Assembly: GCA_020436695.1 (NCBI GenBank)
Contig: JAGQXH010000004.1
Coordinates: 1-37,257 of the forward strand
Reading direction: 5' to 3'
Source of the DNA: Lewinella sp.
GTDB taxonomy: Bacteria; Bacteroidota; Bacteroidia; Chitinophagales; Saprospiraceae
Length of the DNA stretch: 37,257 nucleotides
The position numbers were made by a program, and so were the translations under genes. The notes below the pieces were generated by a model. The model was not told the origin of the DNA. It searched no databases and worked only from the letters and a program-made list of their open reading frames with translations. Shown one piece after another: positions 1 to 9,127 of this stretch (its first letter is position 1; every line of letters begins with the position of its first letter).

Positions 1-482
1 TAGGAGGAGTCGTGTACGTTAAGCTCAGCTTTTCTACCTGGGCAGACTGGGAAATGGACGAGGCGGAGTTGATCGTAGCCCAACAAATTGAGCACGAATA
101 CGGTGTCCGGGCCCAGGTAAAGATCCTCAGTGAGGAGGAACAAGAATCCATCCTCAGTATGGGATACGGTACTCCATTCCTCTTTTCTTCTTCCACTGAA
201 GAAGGTAGCACAGATTATTACACCCTTGATGCCGAAAGACCGCAACTGACCGATGCCGAAGTACTGATCAGCGGCCCGGAACAACACGAACGGGAAGGCA
301 AAGCCCTCCTGAGTCTCGATAAACTCTTTTCACCCTGTATCATCAACACCGCGGCCGTGCCGCGATCCGACGAAATTCATTCGACTGAACTCACCAATTT
401 TGCTTACCAACCGCTCCTGGATCTGTTTGATCCACGGGTGCCCAGCCCTCCTCCGGCTGCCGTGCAGGTTCATCTGGCATAA
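1..482 (+). CDS. Unrecognised protein, probably C-terminal part
   Basis: An open frame runs in from the left edge and stops at 480-482. I do not recognise the family. The visible part is acidic and soluble-looking, with no signal peptide or membrane segment, and ends in a proline-rich tail (PSPPPAA). A GTG at 12-14 lies four bases after an AGGAGG-like stretch (2-7), so a start there is possible. However, the frame is open upstream of it, the residues around the GTG look like the inside of a folded domain, and this phylum rarely uses Shine-Dalgarno sites. I therefore treat it as 5'-partial. It is followed by a long gene-free gap. Confidence 0.55.
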   Translation, partial: GGVVYVKLSFSTWADWEMDEAELIVAQQIEHEYGVRAQVKILSEEEQESILSMGYGTPFLFSSSTEEGSTDYYTLDAERPQLTDAEVLISGPEQHEREGKALLSLDKLFSPCIINTAAVPRSDEIHSTELTNFAYQPLLDLFDPRVPSPPPAAVQVHLA

Positions 483-1197
483 ATTATCTACGTTCAATCA
501 GCTTGGTCACCTATCGGATACCGGTTTTGCAGTCGGTAATCTTTCAGACTGTTACAGGCAAAAGGTAAAGCTATATTGGTTATACTGACCAATTTAAATT
601 GTCGGTAAGCGGATACAGCTCCTTTCCCGGACCGTTCCGATGATCAGTTGCCTATCGGCAGTAGTAAGGCTCTTACCGGAAATCATCCGATCAGTAGGAA
701 GATGGTCGGGTGCATTGCCGGGCGCTTTCGCCTAAACCGGGCTTTTCTTCAGATGTTAAAGTGAGCCGAACAGACTGACCGCTGAAAATAAGTAATGATC
801 ATCCTGCATGAATTAACGTGGACCGTTGTTTACACCACAGCTTACGCCAGTTGAGCCGCTCATCATTTCTATTATCGCTGACAAGTCGACTTTCGATCAA
901 CAGGGTTTTCCCCTGAGAGACCTGTGCATGATCTGATAGCCACCTGAAACTCAGGTGTGTTTTCCGGCATAAACTAAATATGTTGTCAACAAAATTCATA
1001 CCACCAAATTGGAAGAAATCATCTCCCAAAGGGCGAGTCGATGCTACATGGTTCCATTGTCTCATTGCTTCCTTGTCAATGAAACAATGAAGCAATGGAA
1101 CACGAGTAATGTTATCTGATTTATTTGACGGTGGACTCAATACTGACAAGCAACCAACTGCCAACCACTAGTTTAACACTCATAAGCAAACAAAAAC
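483..1197. other. Gene-free gap with palindromes
   Basis: No convincing gene is seen in these 715 bases. A minus-strand frame at 799-1164 has no family resemblance and runs through a hairpin-forming repeat, so I do not count it. Visible structure includes a perfect 12-base palindrome, CAATTTAAATTG, at 590-601, and the imperfect inverted repeat at 1051-1101 listed separately. No clear TAnnTTTG promoter is seen just before the gene at 1198. Confidence 0.6.
1051..1101. repeat. Imperfect inverted repeat of 'caatgaagcaatgg' words
   Basis: The left arm (about 1051-1072, beginning GTTCCATTG) pairs with the right arm (about 1080-1101, ending CAATGGAAC). The outer nine bases pair perfectly and a few mismatches follow. 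Each arm is built from variants of one 7-8 base word (cattgctt / cattgttt / ccattg). The same words recur at 26069-26145, so this belongs to a family of word-based intergenic hairpins rather than being a chance palindrome. It could act as a terminator or RNA stem; that is inference. Confidence 0.6.
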
Positions 1198-2337
1198 ATG
1201 AGATATATAACCATACTTAGCGTTTTATTCTTTTTCCTATTTCAGGTACAGGACATTCAGGCTCAGGGCTGCGTTGCCATTAGAGGCGGGGCCTGCGGAG
1301 GAGCATTGGGCAGCAGTAACAACCTGATGCAAGGCGAGTTCAGCCTCAGTACCGGCTATCGTTATTTCAAGTCCTTTCGCCATTTCCGGGGCAGCCACGA
1401 GGAGGCCAATCGCGTTGCAGAAGGCACCCAGGTGATCAACAAATCCTCTTTTCTGGATTTTTCTCTGAGCTATGGCATCACAGATCGGCTGTACGGCAAT
1501 GTGATCCTGCCCTTTGTATTTCATAATCGCTCGTCTATGTACGAGCATGGAGGGAACCCACCGAACGGACTGGGTGACCGGCATGAGACGACTTCCAGCG
1601 GCCTGGCCGATATCCGGCTGGGGCTGGGTTATTGGTTGTTCAACCCGACCGAGCACCACAATTTCAATTATGCTATTGGCCTGGGGGTAAAACTACCAAC
1701 CGGTAAATACGACTATACCGATACATTCTACAACCAGGGTGAAGACCGGGATCAGGAAGTGGAAGGCGTTGTGGACCAGTCAATCCAACCGGGAGACGGC
1801 GGCACCGGCATTACGCTGGATCTGCAGGGATATCATTCTCTTTCCCCTTCGTTCCTGCTGAGCACCAACCTGTACTACCTGTTTAACTACCAGGAAACCA
1901 ACGGTGTGCTGACCAGAAGAGGGACCAGTGAGTTTTCCTGCCCGGATCAGTTTGCGGCCCGGATCGGTGCATACTACATGACACATGTGCCAGGCTTCAG
2001 CGTCTACCTGGGGGGACGTGCGGAAGGTGTACCCGCGAAAGACATCATCGGCGGCAGTGCCGGTTACCGTCGGCCGGGTTATGCTATTTCGGCCGAACCG
2101 GGTATCAGCTACGGCGCAGGACCACTTTCTCTCAATGTGAGTGTGCCTATTGCACTGGTGCGTAATCGTACCCAAAGTTATGAAGACAAGATCCGTACAG
2201 AAGAAAGAGGTTCCTACGTGCACGGTGATGCTGCCTTTGCTGACTATTTACTGAGTTTCAATCTTTCTTACCGATTCGGAGGACACCAGACCCGTACTGC
2301 TCCGCATGGACCGATGTGGAATGATCTGAATCAGTAA
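1198..2337 (+). CDS. Outer-membrane beta-barrel protein (phenol-degradation 'MetA-pathway' transporter-like)
   Basis: A 379-residue protein with an N-terminal signal peptide (residues 1-22, hydrophobic core LSVLFFFLFQV, cleavage near IQAQ-G). The body alternates polar and aromatic residues in barrel-like strands, such as LDFSLSYGITDRLYGNVILPF, GLADIRLGLGYWLF and a final FNLSYRFGG. This pattern of 'SYGITDRL', 'LPTGKYD' and 'GLGD' turns is typical of the transporter-like OMP family often annotated as phenol-degradation MetA-pathway proteins. The substrate cannot be read from the sequence. Two cysteines near the mature N-terminus (GCVAIRGGACGG) are unusual for a barrel and may form a disulfide. 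The gene is convergent with the TonB receptor gene. Confidence 0.7.
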   Translation: MRYITILSVLFFFLFQVQDIQAQGCVAIRGGACGGALGSSNNLMQGEFSLSTGYRYFKSFRHFRGSHEEANRVAEGTQVINKSSFLDFSLSYGITDRLYGNVILPFVFHNRSSMYEHGGNPPNGLGDRHETTSSGLADIRLGLGYWLFNPTEHHNFNYAIGLGVKLPTGKYDYTDTFYNQGEDRDQEVEGVVDQSIQPGDGGTGITLDLQGYHSLSPSFLLSTNLYYLFNYQETNGVLTRRGTSEFSCPDQFAARIGAYYMTHVPGFSVYLGGRAEGVPAKDIIGGSAGYRRPGYAISAEPGISYGAGPLSLNVSVPIALVRNRTQSYEDKIRTEERGSYVHGDAAFADYLLSFNLSYRFGGHQTRTAPHGPMWNDLNQ

Positions 2338-2646
2338 ACATAAGATCTTTTGGTTAATAAACAGTTGACTTTGGACGGAGGGAGTGGAAGATAGATACTG
2401 GGAGTGATGGAGGTTTGGATGTTGGGACCTGGAAAGTGTTTGGGTCGATATACCCCGATCTGAATAGCTACTAAATATCCCAATGTCCAAACACCCCAAC
2501 GTCCCAACATCCAAAATACCAAATGACCCTAAATCCCGGTAACTCCTTTGTATACTAGCTATATATCTTTATACATTCCCTCGGGAATGATGAGGTGCAG
2601 AGGCAGGCCATCGCATAGTCTGGCCCCCTCTTGCACTTTTTTATCA
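2338..2646. other. Convergent intergenic gap, non-coding
   Basis: This tail-to-tail gap separates the barrel gene and the TonB-receptor gene. Apart from the inverted repeat at 2414-2513 I see no gene. The short frames here have no recognisable composition and lie inside the repeat. Confidence 0.6.
2414..2513. repeat. Long imperfect inverted repeat between convergent genes
   Basis: The left arm 2414-2444 (beginning TTTGGATGTTGGGAC) is repeated in reverse complement at 2484-2513 (ending GTCCCAACATCCAAA). The outer 15 bases are identical, then there is a diverged patch, then GTGTTTGG / CCAAACAC. The loop is about 40 bases. Position between two convergent stop codons suggests a bidirectional terminator or a REP-like palindrome. 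There is no long T-run, so intrinsic termination is not certain. Confidence 0.7.
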
Positions 2647-5010
2647 TTAAAAATCAATCTGAAAACTCAATACGGGTACTATACTGGACTGCGAACGGAA
2701 GATCCAGTCTTCCAGGTCTGGATCATAGGTATAATTGAGTGGATCTTCATTAGTTCGCCCGATCACGTTTTGTACGTCCAGCGCAATGTACCAGGCATTA
2801 TTATCATTGTCTTTCCGATAGGCTATCCGTATATCGGGCCGGAAAAAATCACCGACCGGTATGGTGAACGGCCTGGTCTCATCGAGGATCGGATCGCCTG
2901 GTGAAAGCGGGTCACGCGCCGAGGAAAGAATAGGTGTCAGTCTTTGCCCACCGCCATACACTATTCTGAGTCCGGTCTGCAGGATCGCCCTTTCCGTCAG
3001 TGGCCATTCTTTACCGCCCATTAGAGAGGCCGCGAGGCGACTGTTGTAACGGGTGTTGTAGGTTTTGCCGTCCAGCGGCTTATAGGTAGAATCAAAAATG
3101 GAGCCGGCAAAGATAAAAAAGCTGCCGTTGGAGAAGGTCTTTTCCAGGGTCATGTCCAATCCTACATTCCGGCCGCTGCCCTCGCTTACCATCGCTGCGG
3201 CGTAAAATCCGTCTACATGGTTAAGCAGGGAGAAAGTACTGGCCGGATCGGCTGCTACGGGTACATCGTACAGACTTTGGTAATAAGCTTCGAGCTGCAA
3301 TCGCAGATTGTTGCCGATTGACTGGCTGTAGGCCAATACCAGATGATGAGCTTTGATCAGATCGAGATCGAAATTGGGCAGGCTATAGCTGTTATTTCCG
3401 GTGCTGTATTGTCTGATGTAGTAATTGGGCAGAGGAAGTATACGGCTGTGATGGCCGTAAGCCAGGCTTAGATAGGCTGCTTCGTTGAGCTGATAGCGTA
3501 GGCCGATACGCGGTTCGATATTGGAGGTGGCGTTCAACCGGAGATAGAGAGCATGCAGCCCCACATTGATCGTCCAGCGCGGATGCGGGCGCAGGCGCAG
3601 ATTGGCAAACGGCTGGACCATCCAGGTCTTATCGGTTTGATTGATGAAATTCCGGAAATCGTCACCGATGAGAAAGCGATCCAGAAAATCGTACTGAATA
3701 CCGGTAGCTGAAAACCCGGCTTTAAGGGTAACCGAAGGCGAAAATTTATAATTGTAGGTGGAAGCCAGTATCAGCCGGTTATCGGTATAGTTCTCATCCC
3801 TGATCAGGGTATTGGCCAGTTCCTGATCCAGGGTGTCATTCTGGAACAGGATGTTTTGCCCCATCACGGCCAGATTGGTACTCAGGTAGGATCTTTCATT
3901 GATCAGGAAATTGTGATTGAGGCCGATCACACCCATTTTGGTGTCGAAGGTATGGGTGTGGTAATCGTCATAGTTGTTCCAGTTTTCTACGCCTTCCACG
4001 GCCTCGAAGAATTCTTTGCTGATACCGCTGATGCCCCAGACGGAAGTAATGTGTTTGCCGTTCCGGCTCTGAAAGTTCAGCTTGAAGGAAAGATCCTGAA
4101 AGCGATTACTTTCCCTTTCGTCAACCAGGCGGATACCAAAAGCATCGAGGATACCGAGGGTGGAGTAACGGTAATTTACCAGATAGGAGCTCTTCCCCTT
4201 TTTAATGGGGCCTTCTGTAGCTAATTCCAGGCCTAGCATACCGGCCCGAAAGGTATACTCCCGTTTTTCTTTGTTACCGTTCCGGAATTTGACATCGAAC
4301 ACTCCGGAAAGCACGTTCCCATATTCGGCCGGGAAAGCACCGGTGGAAAAATCCGAATTGCTCAACAGACCGACACTGAACACTGTGATCCCGCCGCCCG
4401 AAGAACCGCTCCGGGCATAGTGATTGGGATTGGGCACGTCAATTCCCTCCACCCGCCAGAGCATTCCGAAACCGGCATTGCCCCGGATGACGATGTCGTT
4501 GCGATTGTCCCGGCTGGATTGCACCCCCGGGAAACTGACGGCCATCCGGCTGGGATCGTTGGCACTACCTGCGTAACGCTGGGTTTCCTCAGCCGCAAAG
4601 GAGCGGGTGCTCACCATCGACAACTCGTTGAATGGTTCGTTACCGTAGGCGCGGGCCGTGATGACAACTTCATCGGTAGTGATACTGGCCTCCAGCAGTT
4701 CCACACTCAGAACCAGTTCTTTGGCTGAGTTGACAATGGCGTCCTCGATCACAAAAGGCTGATAGCCGATATAGCTGAACTCTAGGCGATGGCGCCCGGT
4801 GGGAATGCCAGTCAGCTCAAAATAACCGTCCAGATCGGACACCGCGCCCGGACGGCTTTCCAGGCTGCTGATCACCACAGTAGCACCAATAAGTGGTTGC
4901 TGCGTGTCTTTGTCCAGGATCTGTCCTTTTATCGTTTGGGTCGTATTTTGAGAGAAGAGTAGCATGGGGAGCAACAGGCTCGCCACGGAGAGTAGAATGG
5001 TTTTCTTCAT
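2647..5010 (-). CDS. TonB-dependent receptor with carboxypeptidase-D-like N-domain
   Basis: A 787-residue outer-membrane receptor. Residues 1-20 form a signal peptide ending at FSQ. Residues about 25-110 are a carboxypeptidase-D regulatory-like domain (TIKGQILDKDTQQPLIGATV, ending VELLEAS). A plug domain follows (about 115-240; AVSFPGVQSSRDNRNDIVIRGN), then a C-terminal barrel ending in SFQIDF, with the terminal phenylalanine expected of a barrel. It should import a bound ligand using TonB energy. The ligand is unknown and no SusD partner is adjacent. Its start lies 51 bases from a divergent DoxX remnant. The small TonB-C protein at 7145 is a nearby but unproven partner. Confidence 0.9.
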   Translation of the reverse strand: MKKTILLSVASLLLPMLLFSQNTTQTIKGQILDKDTQQPLIGATVVISSLESRPGAVSDLDGYFELTGIPTGRHRLEFSYIGYQPFVIEDAIVNSAKELVLSVELLEASITTDEVVITARAYGNEPFNELSMVSTRSFAAEETQRYAGSANDPSRMAVSFPGVQSSRDNRNDIVIRGNAGFGMLWRVEGIDVPNPNHYARSGSSGGGITVFSVGLLSNSDFSTGAFPAEYGNVLSGVFDVKFRNGNKEKREYTFRAGMLGLELATEGPIKKGKSSYLVNYRYSTLGILDAFGIRLVDERESNRFQDLSFKLNFQSRNGKHITSVWGISGISKEFFEAVEGVENWNNYDDYHTHTFDTKMGVIGLNHNFLINERSYLSTNLAVMGQNILFQNDTLDQELANTLIRDENYTDNRLILASTYNYKFSPSVTLKAGFSATGIQYDFLDRFLIGDDFRNFINQTDKTWMVQPFANLRLRPHPRWTINVGLHALYLRLNATSNIEPRIGLRYQLNEAAYLSLAYGHHSRILPLPNYYIRQYSTGNNSYSLPNFDLDLIKAHHLVLAYSQSIGNNLRLQLEAYYQSLYDVPVAADPASTFSLLNHVDGFYAAAMVSEGSGRNVGLDMTLEKTFSNGSFFIFAGSIFDSTYKPLDGKTYNTRYNSRLAASLMGGKEWPLTERAILQTGLRIVYGGGQRLTPILSSARDPLSPGDPILDETRPFTIPVGDFFRPDIRIAYRKDNDNNAWYIALDVQNVIGRTNEDPLNYTYDPDLEDWIFRSQSSIVPVLSFQIDF

Positions 5011-5034
5011 GAGGTAGTAGTTTTGTGCCCCTCA

Positions 5035-5056
5035 ATTTAGACAACAAAATCTAAAT
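5035..5056. promoter_or_regulatory. Small palindrome in the divergent TonB-receptor/DoxX spacer
   Basis: ATTTAGA (5035-5041) and TCTAAAT (5050-5056) form a perfect 7-base inverted repeat with an 8-base centre, in the short spacer between the receptor start and the DoxX remnant. It could be an operator or part of the 5' leader. No exact TAnnTTTG box is seen beside it. Confidence 0.3.
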
Positions 5057-5061
5057 AGTAA

Positions 5062-5226
5062 ATGATAAAATTCAGTAAAATTGACCTGGCGGTGCTACTG
5101 TTCCGGCTGGTATTCGGATTTCGTCTCATCTACGGTACCGTAGATAATGTTTTTTCCTGGAACCGCATGTTGGAATTCAAGGAATTCCCGGTCATCAGAT
5201 ATCCAATGTTTACATCTTTTCTTTAA
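5062..5226 (+). pseudogene. DoxX-family N-terminal remnant
   Basis: A 54-codon frame starts at ATG 5062 and stops at 5224-5226. Residues 1-42 look like the start of a DoxX-type membrane protein: IDLAVLLFRLVFGFRLIYGT, then VDNVFSW and MLEFKEF. Full DoxX proteins have about 130-140 residues and four membrane helices; here only the first helix and first loop remain. The last dozen residues do not continue the family pattern, and the frame runs over the 3' end of the convergent gene at 5210. This fits a deletion or rearrangement that removed the rest of the gene. A short functional peptide is possible but less likely. Confidence 0.6.
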
Positions 5227-6877
5227 TCTCCTCCAGATCCAGCATCTGTAAGCCATGTACCACTCCCGGATGATATTTGCCCTTGCTGTCGATGAAGATG
5301 TGACTGGGATAACCCGGCAAATTGAAGCGCTTCATGATCTCTTCGGAAACGGCTTTGGTCATGTAGATGTGACGGGTGTCGATACCGAGTTGCGTGACCA
5401 TGTTTTTCCATCCCTCCAGATTGGTACCGGACGTAGTGCAGAGGTATACGACCTCCACCCCCATCTCTTCCAGTGCCTTGCGCTGATCGGCACTCTTTTT
5501 CATGTCGTGTATACAGGGGGAGCACCAGGTCGCCCAGATGTCCAGGATCATGGCTTTGCCGCTTGAAGTAGAACGTATAGCCCCGAGGAAGGCATCCAGG
5601 TCATCGGTTTCCGCTTCAAAAAGGGTAGCTCCACTAGGCAGGGTGCCCAGGTTTTTCCCAACCGGTGCATCGGTCGGTTCGACGCTCATGGCCTGTAGTT
5701 GTTCATTGATAAAGTCGAGTTGTTTCCTCGTTTCGGCCCATCTTTCCTCCATGATATGCTTTAAGTACTCATTATGCATGGTGGGAAGCACCAGCCGCTG
5801 ATACTCCTCATTTTTCCACACCTCACGGTCGCCGCCCAGCATTTTTACCATATCGGCTTTTTTCGGAGGGAGTGCGGTGGCTTTACGTAAAAAATTCTTC
5901 ACCCGGCCGGTAAAGAATAAGGCATCGTATTGGCGGTAAAAATATCGGGAGTCCGTTTTAAATAACTCCTGGTCATAAGACTCCTCAGCCAGTTTTTTTC
6001 GCCACTGGACCAGAAAATTCTGCAGCCGCTCCTGTTCTTCGGGAATGATGTTGGGCATTAATTCTTCTTCATAAATGCCGATGTGTTCCTCCTGTGTAGG
6101 GATGATAAGAAAGTTTTGCAGATAGCCGTAGTAACTGGAGGAACCGTCATTGCTGATGAGTTTCGGCTCATGACGGAGAATTTCCTTAAACAGTTCCTCC
6201 GGCATTTCTTTTCCCCAGTGAACTACACAGAGATTACCGTAAAAGTCGGAGATACGTTCGTTTTCCAATATCCAGCTATGGGGAGAAGGATGTTCCGCCA
6301 CGAATTGTTGTTCAAATTCTGCCTGCGTTTTGTTGATCGCCCACATAGCCTCTACTTTTTCTTCAAGCGGCATGGTCCGGTCTCTCATCAATTCAAAAAT
6401 ATCGGGATAATTTCCTTCATCGCGTAGCTTACTGACGAAAACGACGTACTCGTTAACGTACTGCGTCATGGCGCCGTCCGGGCCGTTGTAGTCAACGCTC
6501 CTGGAGGCGTATTTACTTTCTGCCACTTTTAGCGCAGGCAATTGAATATCAATGTCCAAACCTTTGTTTACGATCAATTCTCCGTAATAATACTCGCCTA
6601 CGGAAAACCAGATCTGCTGGTAGGGCAGGGCAAAAGGTAAAGTGAAAACGAGCTGTCCGTTGTTATCCGGATTGAGCGTGGTGGTGGCCTGATGATCCGG
6701 AGTTAGTTCGACCAACACAAATTTAACGGTGAGATCTGCATCCGTTGCCGGGTCAAAACCGGTCAGTTTTACCTTGACCGAAGGTGGCTGAGCCTGAATT
6801 GGTGAAGTGGAGGATTGTCCGTAGGCAAATTGCAGAAACACGATGGTGATCCACAACATCAGAGAAAAACTTTTCAT
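5210..6877 (-). CDS. Exported TlpA/thioredoxin-like protein
   Basis: I choose the ATG at 6877, which gives 555 residues beginning with a good signal peptide (MKSFSLMLWITIVFLQFAYG-Q). A longer frame to 7015 would bury that signal. Residues about 25-110 look like a beta-sandwich and the middle is mainly helical with no family I can name. The last ~130 residues form a TlpA-like thioredoxin fold: MILDIWATWCSPC with the redox pair Cys452-Ser-Pro-Cys455, and a cis-proline region NLPGYPSHIFID. It should act as a thiol-disulfide reductase in the periplasm or on the outer membrane. This layout is common in Bacteroidota as 'TlpA family protein'. It converges on the DoxX remnant. Confidence 0.85.
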   Translation of the reverse strand: MKSFSLMLWITIVFLQFAYGQSSTSPIQAQPPSVKVKLTGFDPATDADLTVKFVLVELTPDHQATTTLNPDNNGQLVFTLPFALPYQQIWFSVGEYYYGELIVNKGLDIDIQLPALKVAESKYASRSVDYNGPDGAMTQYVNEYVVFVSKLRDEGNYPDIFELMRDRTMPLEEKVEAMWAINKTQAEFEQQFVAEHPSPHSWILENERISDFYGNLCVVHWGKEMPEELFKEILRHEPKLISNDGSSSYYGYLQNFLIIPTQEEHIGIYEEELMPNIIPEEQERLQNFLVQWRKKLAEESYDQELFKTDSRYFYRQYDALFFTGRVKNFLRKATALPPKKADMVKMLGGDREVWKNEEYQRLVLPTMHNEYLKHIMEERWAETRKQLDFINEQLQAMSVEPTDAPVGKNLGTLPSGATLFEAETDDLDAFLGAIRSTSSGKAMILDIWATWCSPCIHDMKKSADQRKALEEMGVEVVYLCTTSGTNLEGWKNMVTQLGIDTRHIYMTKAVSEEIMKRFNLPGYPSHIFIDSKGKYHPGVVHGLQMLDLEEIKEKM

Positions 6878-7144
6878 ACTAAGGAGGGTTTTGGCTCTTA
6901 AATTACAGTTTTTTTTAAAAAAGATGCTATTGAACCCTAATTTGGCGGTCCGAAGAACTGTTAAAAAATGGCCAGAGATTTTTTTATTCACGGTATCCGA
7001 CATGCGGATTTCCAACGGGAATTGGGCAACTGCCTTTTCAGTTGGGAGATCCTGGCGGAAGATTTATAGGATATAAGACCGCTTTCATGTATGGCATTCC
7101 CTACCTTCGCTCTTGCTCTCATTTGATGATTAAAAATAGATTTC

Positions 7145-7573
7145 ATGAAAAATGTTCTAACGCTGTTTCTCTGCTTTTCGTTTGTTGTTGTATATGGGCA
7201 AACCGATAGTAATAAAGGACCGGGGAATACCATGCCCTATTATAATGTTGAAGAATGTATGGATCTTCCGGATCAAGAGCGATTGATGTGTACCAATAAA
7301 GAAATGCTGGAGGAGATCTATTCCAATTTACGGTATCCTTCGGACGCATTGGCCAATAGGATAGAAGGAAAGGTAGTACTCGCTTTCATGATTGATGAAG
7401 AGGGGGTGCTCGATGAGATTACCATTAAACGGGATATCGGCTACGGCTGCGGAGAAGAAGCCATCCGCGTATTGCAGGAACTTGCAAATGACTGGACCCC
7501 AGCTTATATAAACGGAGAACCGACGAAAAGGCCGATGTTCCTTCCCATAACTTTCCAATTACCTCGAAGATGA
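7145..7573 (+). CDS. Small exported TonB C-terminal-domain protein
   Basis: A 142-residue protein with a signal peptide ([19 protein letters not shown]) and a TonB-C-like domain at about residues 50-140. The domain shows [26 protein letters not shown], then [20 protein letters not shown]-like spacing and a closing ITFQLPRR. Classical TonB has an uncleaved membrane anchor and a proline-rich spacer; both are missing, so this is the domain alone in the periplasm and it may not transduce energy. The stop overlaps the start of ppa by four bases (ATGA), so the two are probably translationally coupled. A TACCTTCG at 7102-7109 resembles a -7 box. Confidence 0.8.
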   Translation: MKNVLTLFLCFSFVVVYGQTDSNKGPGNTMPYYNVEECMDLPDQERLMCTNKEMLEEIYSNLRYPSDALANRIEGKVVLAFMIDEEGVLDEITIKRDIGYGCGEEAIRVLQELANDWTPAYINGEPTKRPMFLPITFQLPRR

Positions 7574-8115
7574 TCATAGATCCCACCAATCCCTGGCACA
7601 AAGTACCCATCGGTGAGCGTGCTCCCGAATGTGTAACCGGTATTATTGAGATCCCGCAAAATACCAGGGCCAAGTACGAACTGGACAAAGCTACCGGGAT
7701 GCTGAAGCTGGACCGGGTGCTGTATTCCTCCATGTATTATCCCGCCAATTATGGTTTTATTCCCCAAACCTACTGCGATGACAAGGACCCGCTGGATATT
7801 GTAGTGCTCTCCCAGATCACGGTGGTGCCCATGTGCCTGATCTCGGCCAAGGTGATCGGTGTAATGCGCATGCTCGACGGCGGTGAACTGGACGATAAGA
7901 TCATTGCCGTAGCCGAAAATGACATGAGTGTCAACCACATCAACGATATTGCCGAACTGCCCAACCATTTCTTCAATGAGTTGCGCAACTTTTTTGAAGA
8001 TTACAAAAAACTGGAGAATAAGACCGTGCAGGTAGAGGATTTTCAGAATGTGGAAACCGCCAGGGAGATCGTGCGCAAGAGCATGGAGGATTATCAGGCC
8101 CTGATCCGGCAATAA
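7570..8115 (+). CDS. ppa: Inorganic pyrophosphatase
   Basis: A 181-residue soluble family I pyrophosphatase, which hydrolyses PPi to two phosphates in the cytoplasm using Mg2+. The family signature is visible as [11 protein letters not shown] (D-x-D-P-x-D). Upstream are [19 protein letters not shown] and [12 protein letters not shown], which hold substrate-binding Lys, Arg and Tyr residues. Length and order match bacterial Ppa. The ATG overlaps the preceding TonB-C stop by four bases. The link between the two functions is not obvious and may only be transcriptional. Confidence 0.95.
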   Translation: MIIDPTNPWHKVPIGERAPECVTGIIEIPQNTRAKYELDKATGMLKLDRVLYSSMYYPANYGFIPQTYCDDKDPLDIVVLSQITVVPMCLISAKVIGVMRMLDGGELDDKIIAVAENDMSVNHINDIAELPNHFFNELRNFFEDYKKLENKTVQVEDFQNVETAREIVRKSMEDYQALIRQ

Positions 8116-8167
8116 TTATTGATTCTAATTGTTAGCACCCCTAACCCTCATTCGTCAAACCTAAAAT

Positions 8168-9025
8168 ATGGCAGGAAGCAGATTGGATCATCACAGTCCG
8201 AAATACGCCGATGGGATCGGCAATTTCGGATTGTCTTACCATTTGGAACTCATCAAAGATGCGGAAAGGGTTAGTGCGATCACGGCAGCACTCGACGAGT
8301 GCCTGAATGAGGATTCGGTGCACTGCGAATTGGGCGTCGGTACCGGTATCTTTGCCATTTATGCCGCTAAACGTTGCCGGAAGGTGTACGCTGTGGAGCG
8401 CGACCCGGCTATCTTTCGCATAGCTCAGGAAAATATAGACCGTTCTGGAATGGGTTCTAAGATCGAATTGATCCTCGCGGATGCTTCAACTTTCATTCCA
8501 CCGGAAAAGTCGGATACCCTGCTGGTGGAAATGATGTCGGTGTGGTGCATCAACGAACCGCAGATACCGGTGCTGAATCACGCAATAAAGCATATATTGA
8601 AGCAAAATGGCCGGGCGATACCCGGCCGCATCGTCAATACGTTTGAACTGGGCTACTACCATTTCGATGCCCTGGGAGTGAACTGCAAAGCTTCCATTCC
8701 CGAATTTTCCGGCATCACCAAGCCGCGCATCATGACCACGTCTTACGTGTTCAACGAATTTGACTTCCGTCAAAATAATCCTGAACGTTTTGAACATACC
8801 GTTCCGGTGACTTCTTTACTCAGTGGTACGATCAATTGCGCCCGCCTGTCGAGCCTTGTCCAACTCAGCGAAGGGGTGACTTTTTTCTCCACCGATAGCC
8901 TAATGCCCCAGACGATCATTCCGCTGCAAAATGAATTGGAAGTCCGGGCCGGTGAACCGCTTCACTTCTCCGCTGCTTTTGATGTGCGGACTAATCTGGA
9001 CGATAGTAACTTTTGGCTGGAATGA
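8168..9025 (+). CDS. PRMT-like class I SAM methyltransferase
   Basis: A 285-residue protein with SAM-binding motif I ELGVGTG at residues 54-60 and the acidic ribose-binding end of strand 2 (YAVERD, Glu77). Residues 121-130 read EMMSVWCINE, with glutamates nine apart, as in the 'double-E' loop of protein arginine methyltransferases. The segment GRAIPGRI and a C-terminal beta-rich part with PQTIIPLQNELEVRAGEPL also parallel the PRMT barrel, where 'THWKQT...' occurs. The Thr-His-Trp triplet itself is not conserved (SLMPQ). The substrate could be protein arginine or a small molecule. It lies 52 bases after ppa on the same strand. Confidence 0.75.
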   Translation: MAGSRLDHHSPKYADGIGNFGLSYHLELIKDAERVSAITAALDECLNEDSVHCELGVGTGIFAIYAAKRCRKVYAVERDPAIFRIAQENIDRSGMGSKIELILADASTFIPPEKSDTLLVEMMSVWCINEPQIPVLNHAIKHILKQNGRAIPGRIVNTFELGYYHFDALGVNCKASIPEFSGITKPRIMTTSYVFNEFDFRQNNPERFEHTVPVTSLLSGTINCARLSSLVQLSEGVTFFSTDSLMPQTIIPLQNELEVRAGEPLHFSAAFDVRTNLDDSNFWLE

Positions 9026-9127
9026 GGTTTTACTGAAACTGAGCTAATGGGGAGCACACCTGGAACTAAATGCTGAAGAGGAAGTGTTTAGCAGGTTACA
9101 ATTGATCATCAGCTTAAAAATGTTCCA

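Noticed and set aside
799-1164. Minus-strand frame of 121 codons in the first long gap
   Set aside because: It resembles no family I know and runs through the word-based inverted repeat at 1051-1101.
7504-8112. Minus-strand frame opposite ppa
   Set aside because: It is antisense to a clear pyrophosphatase gene and shows no domain.
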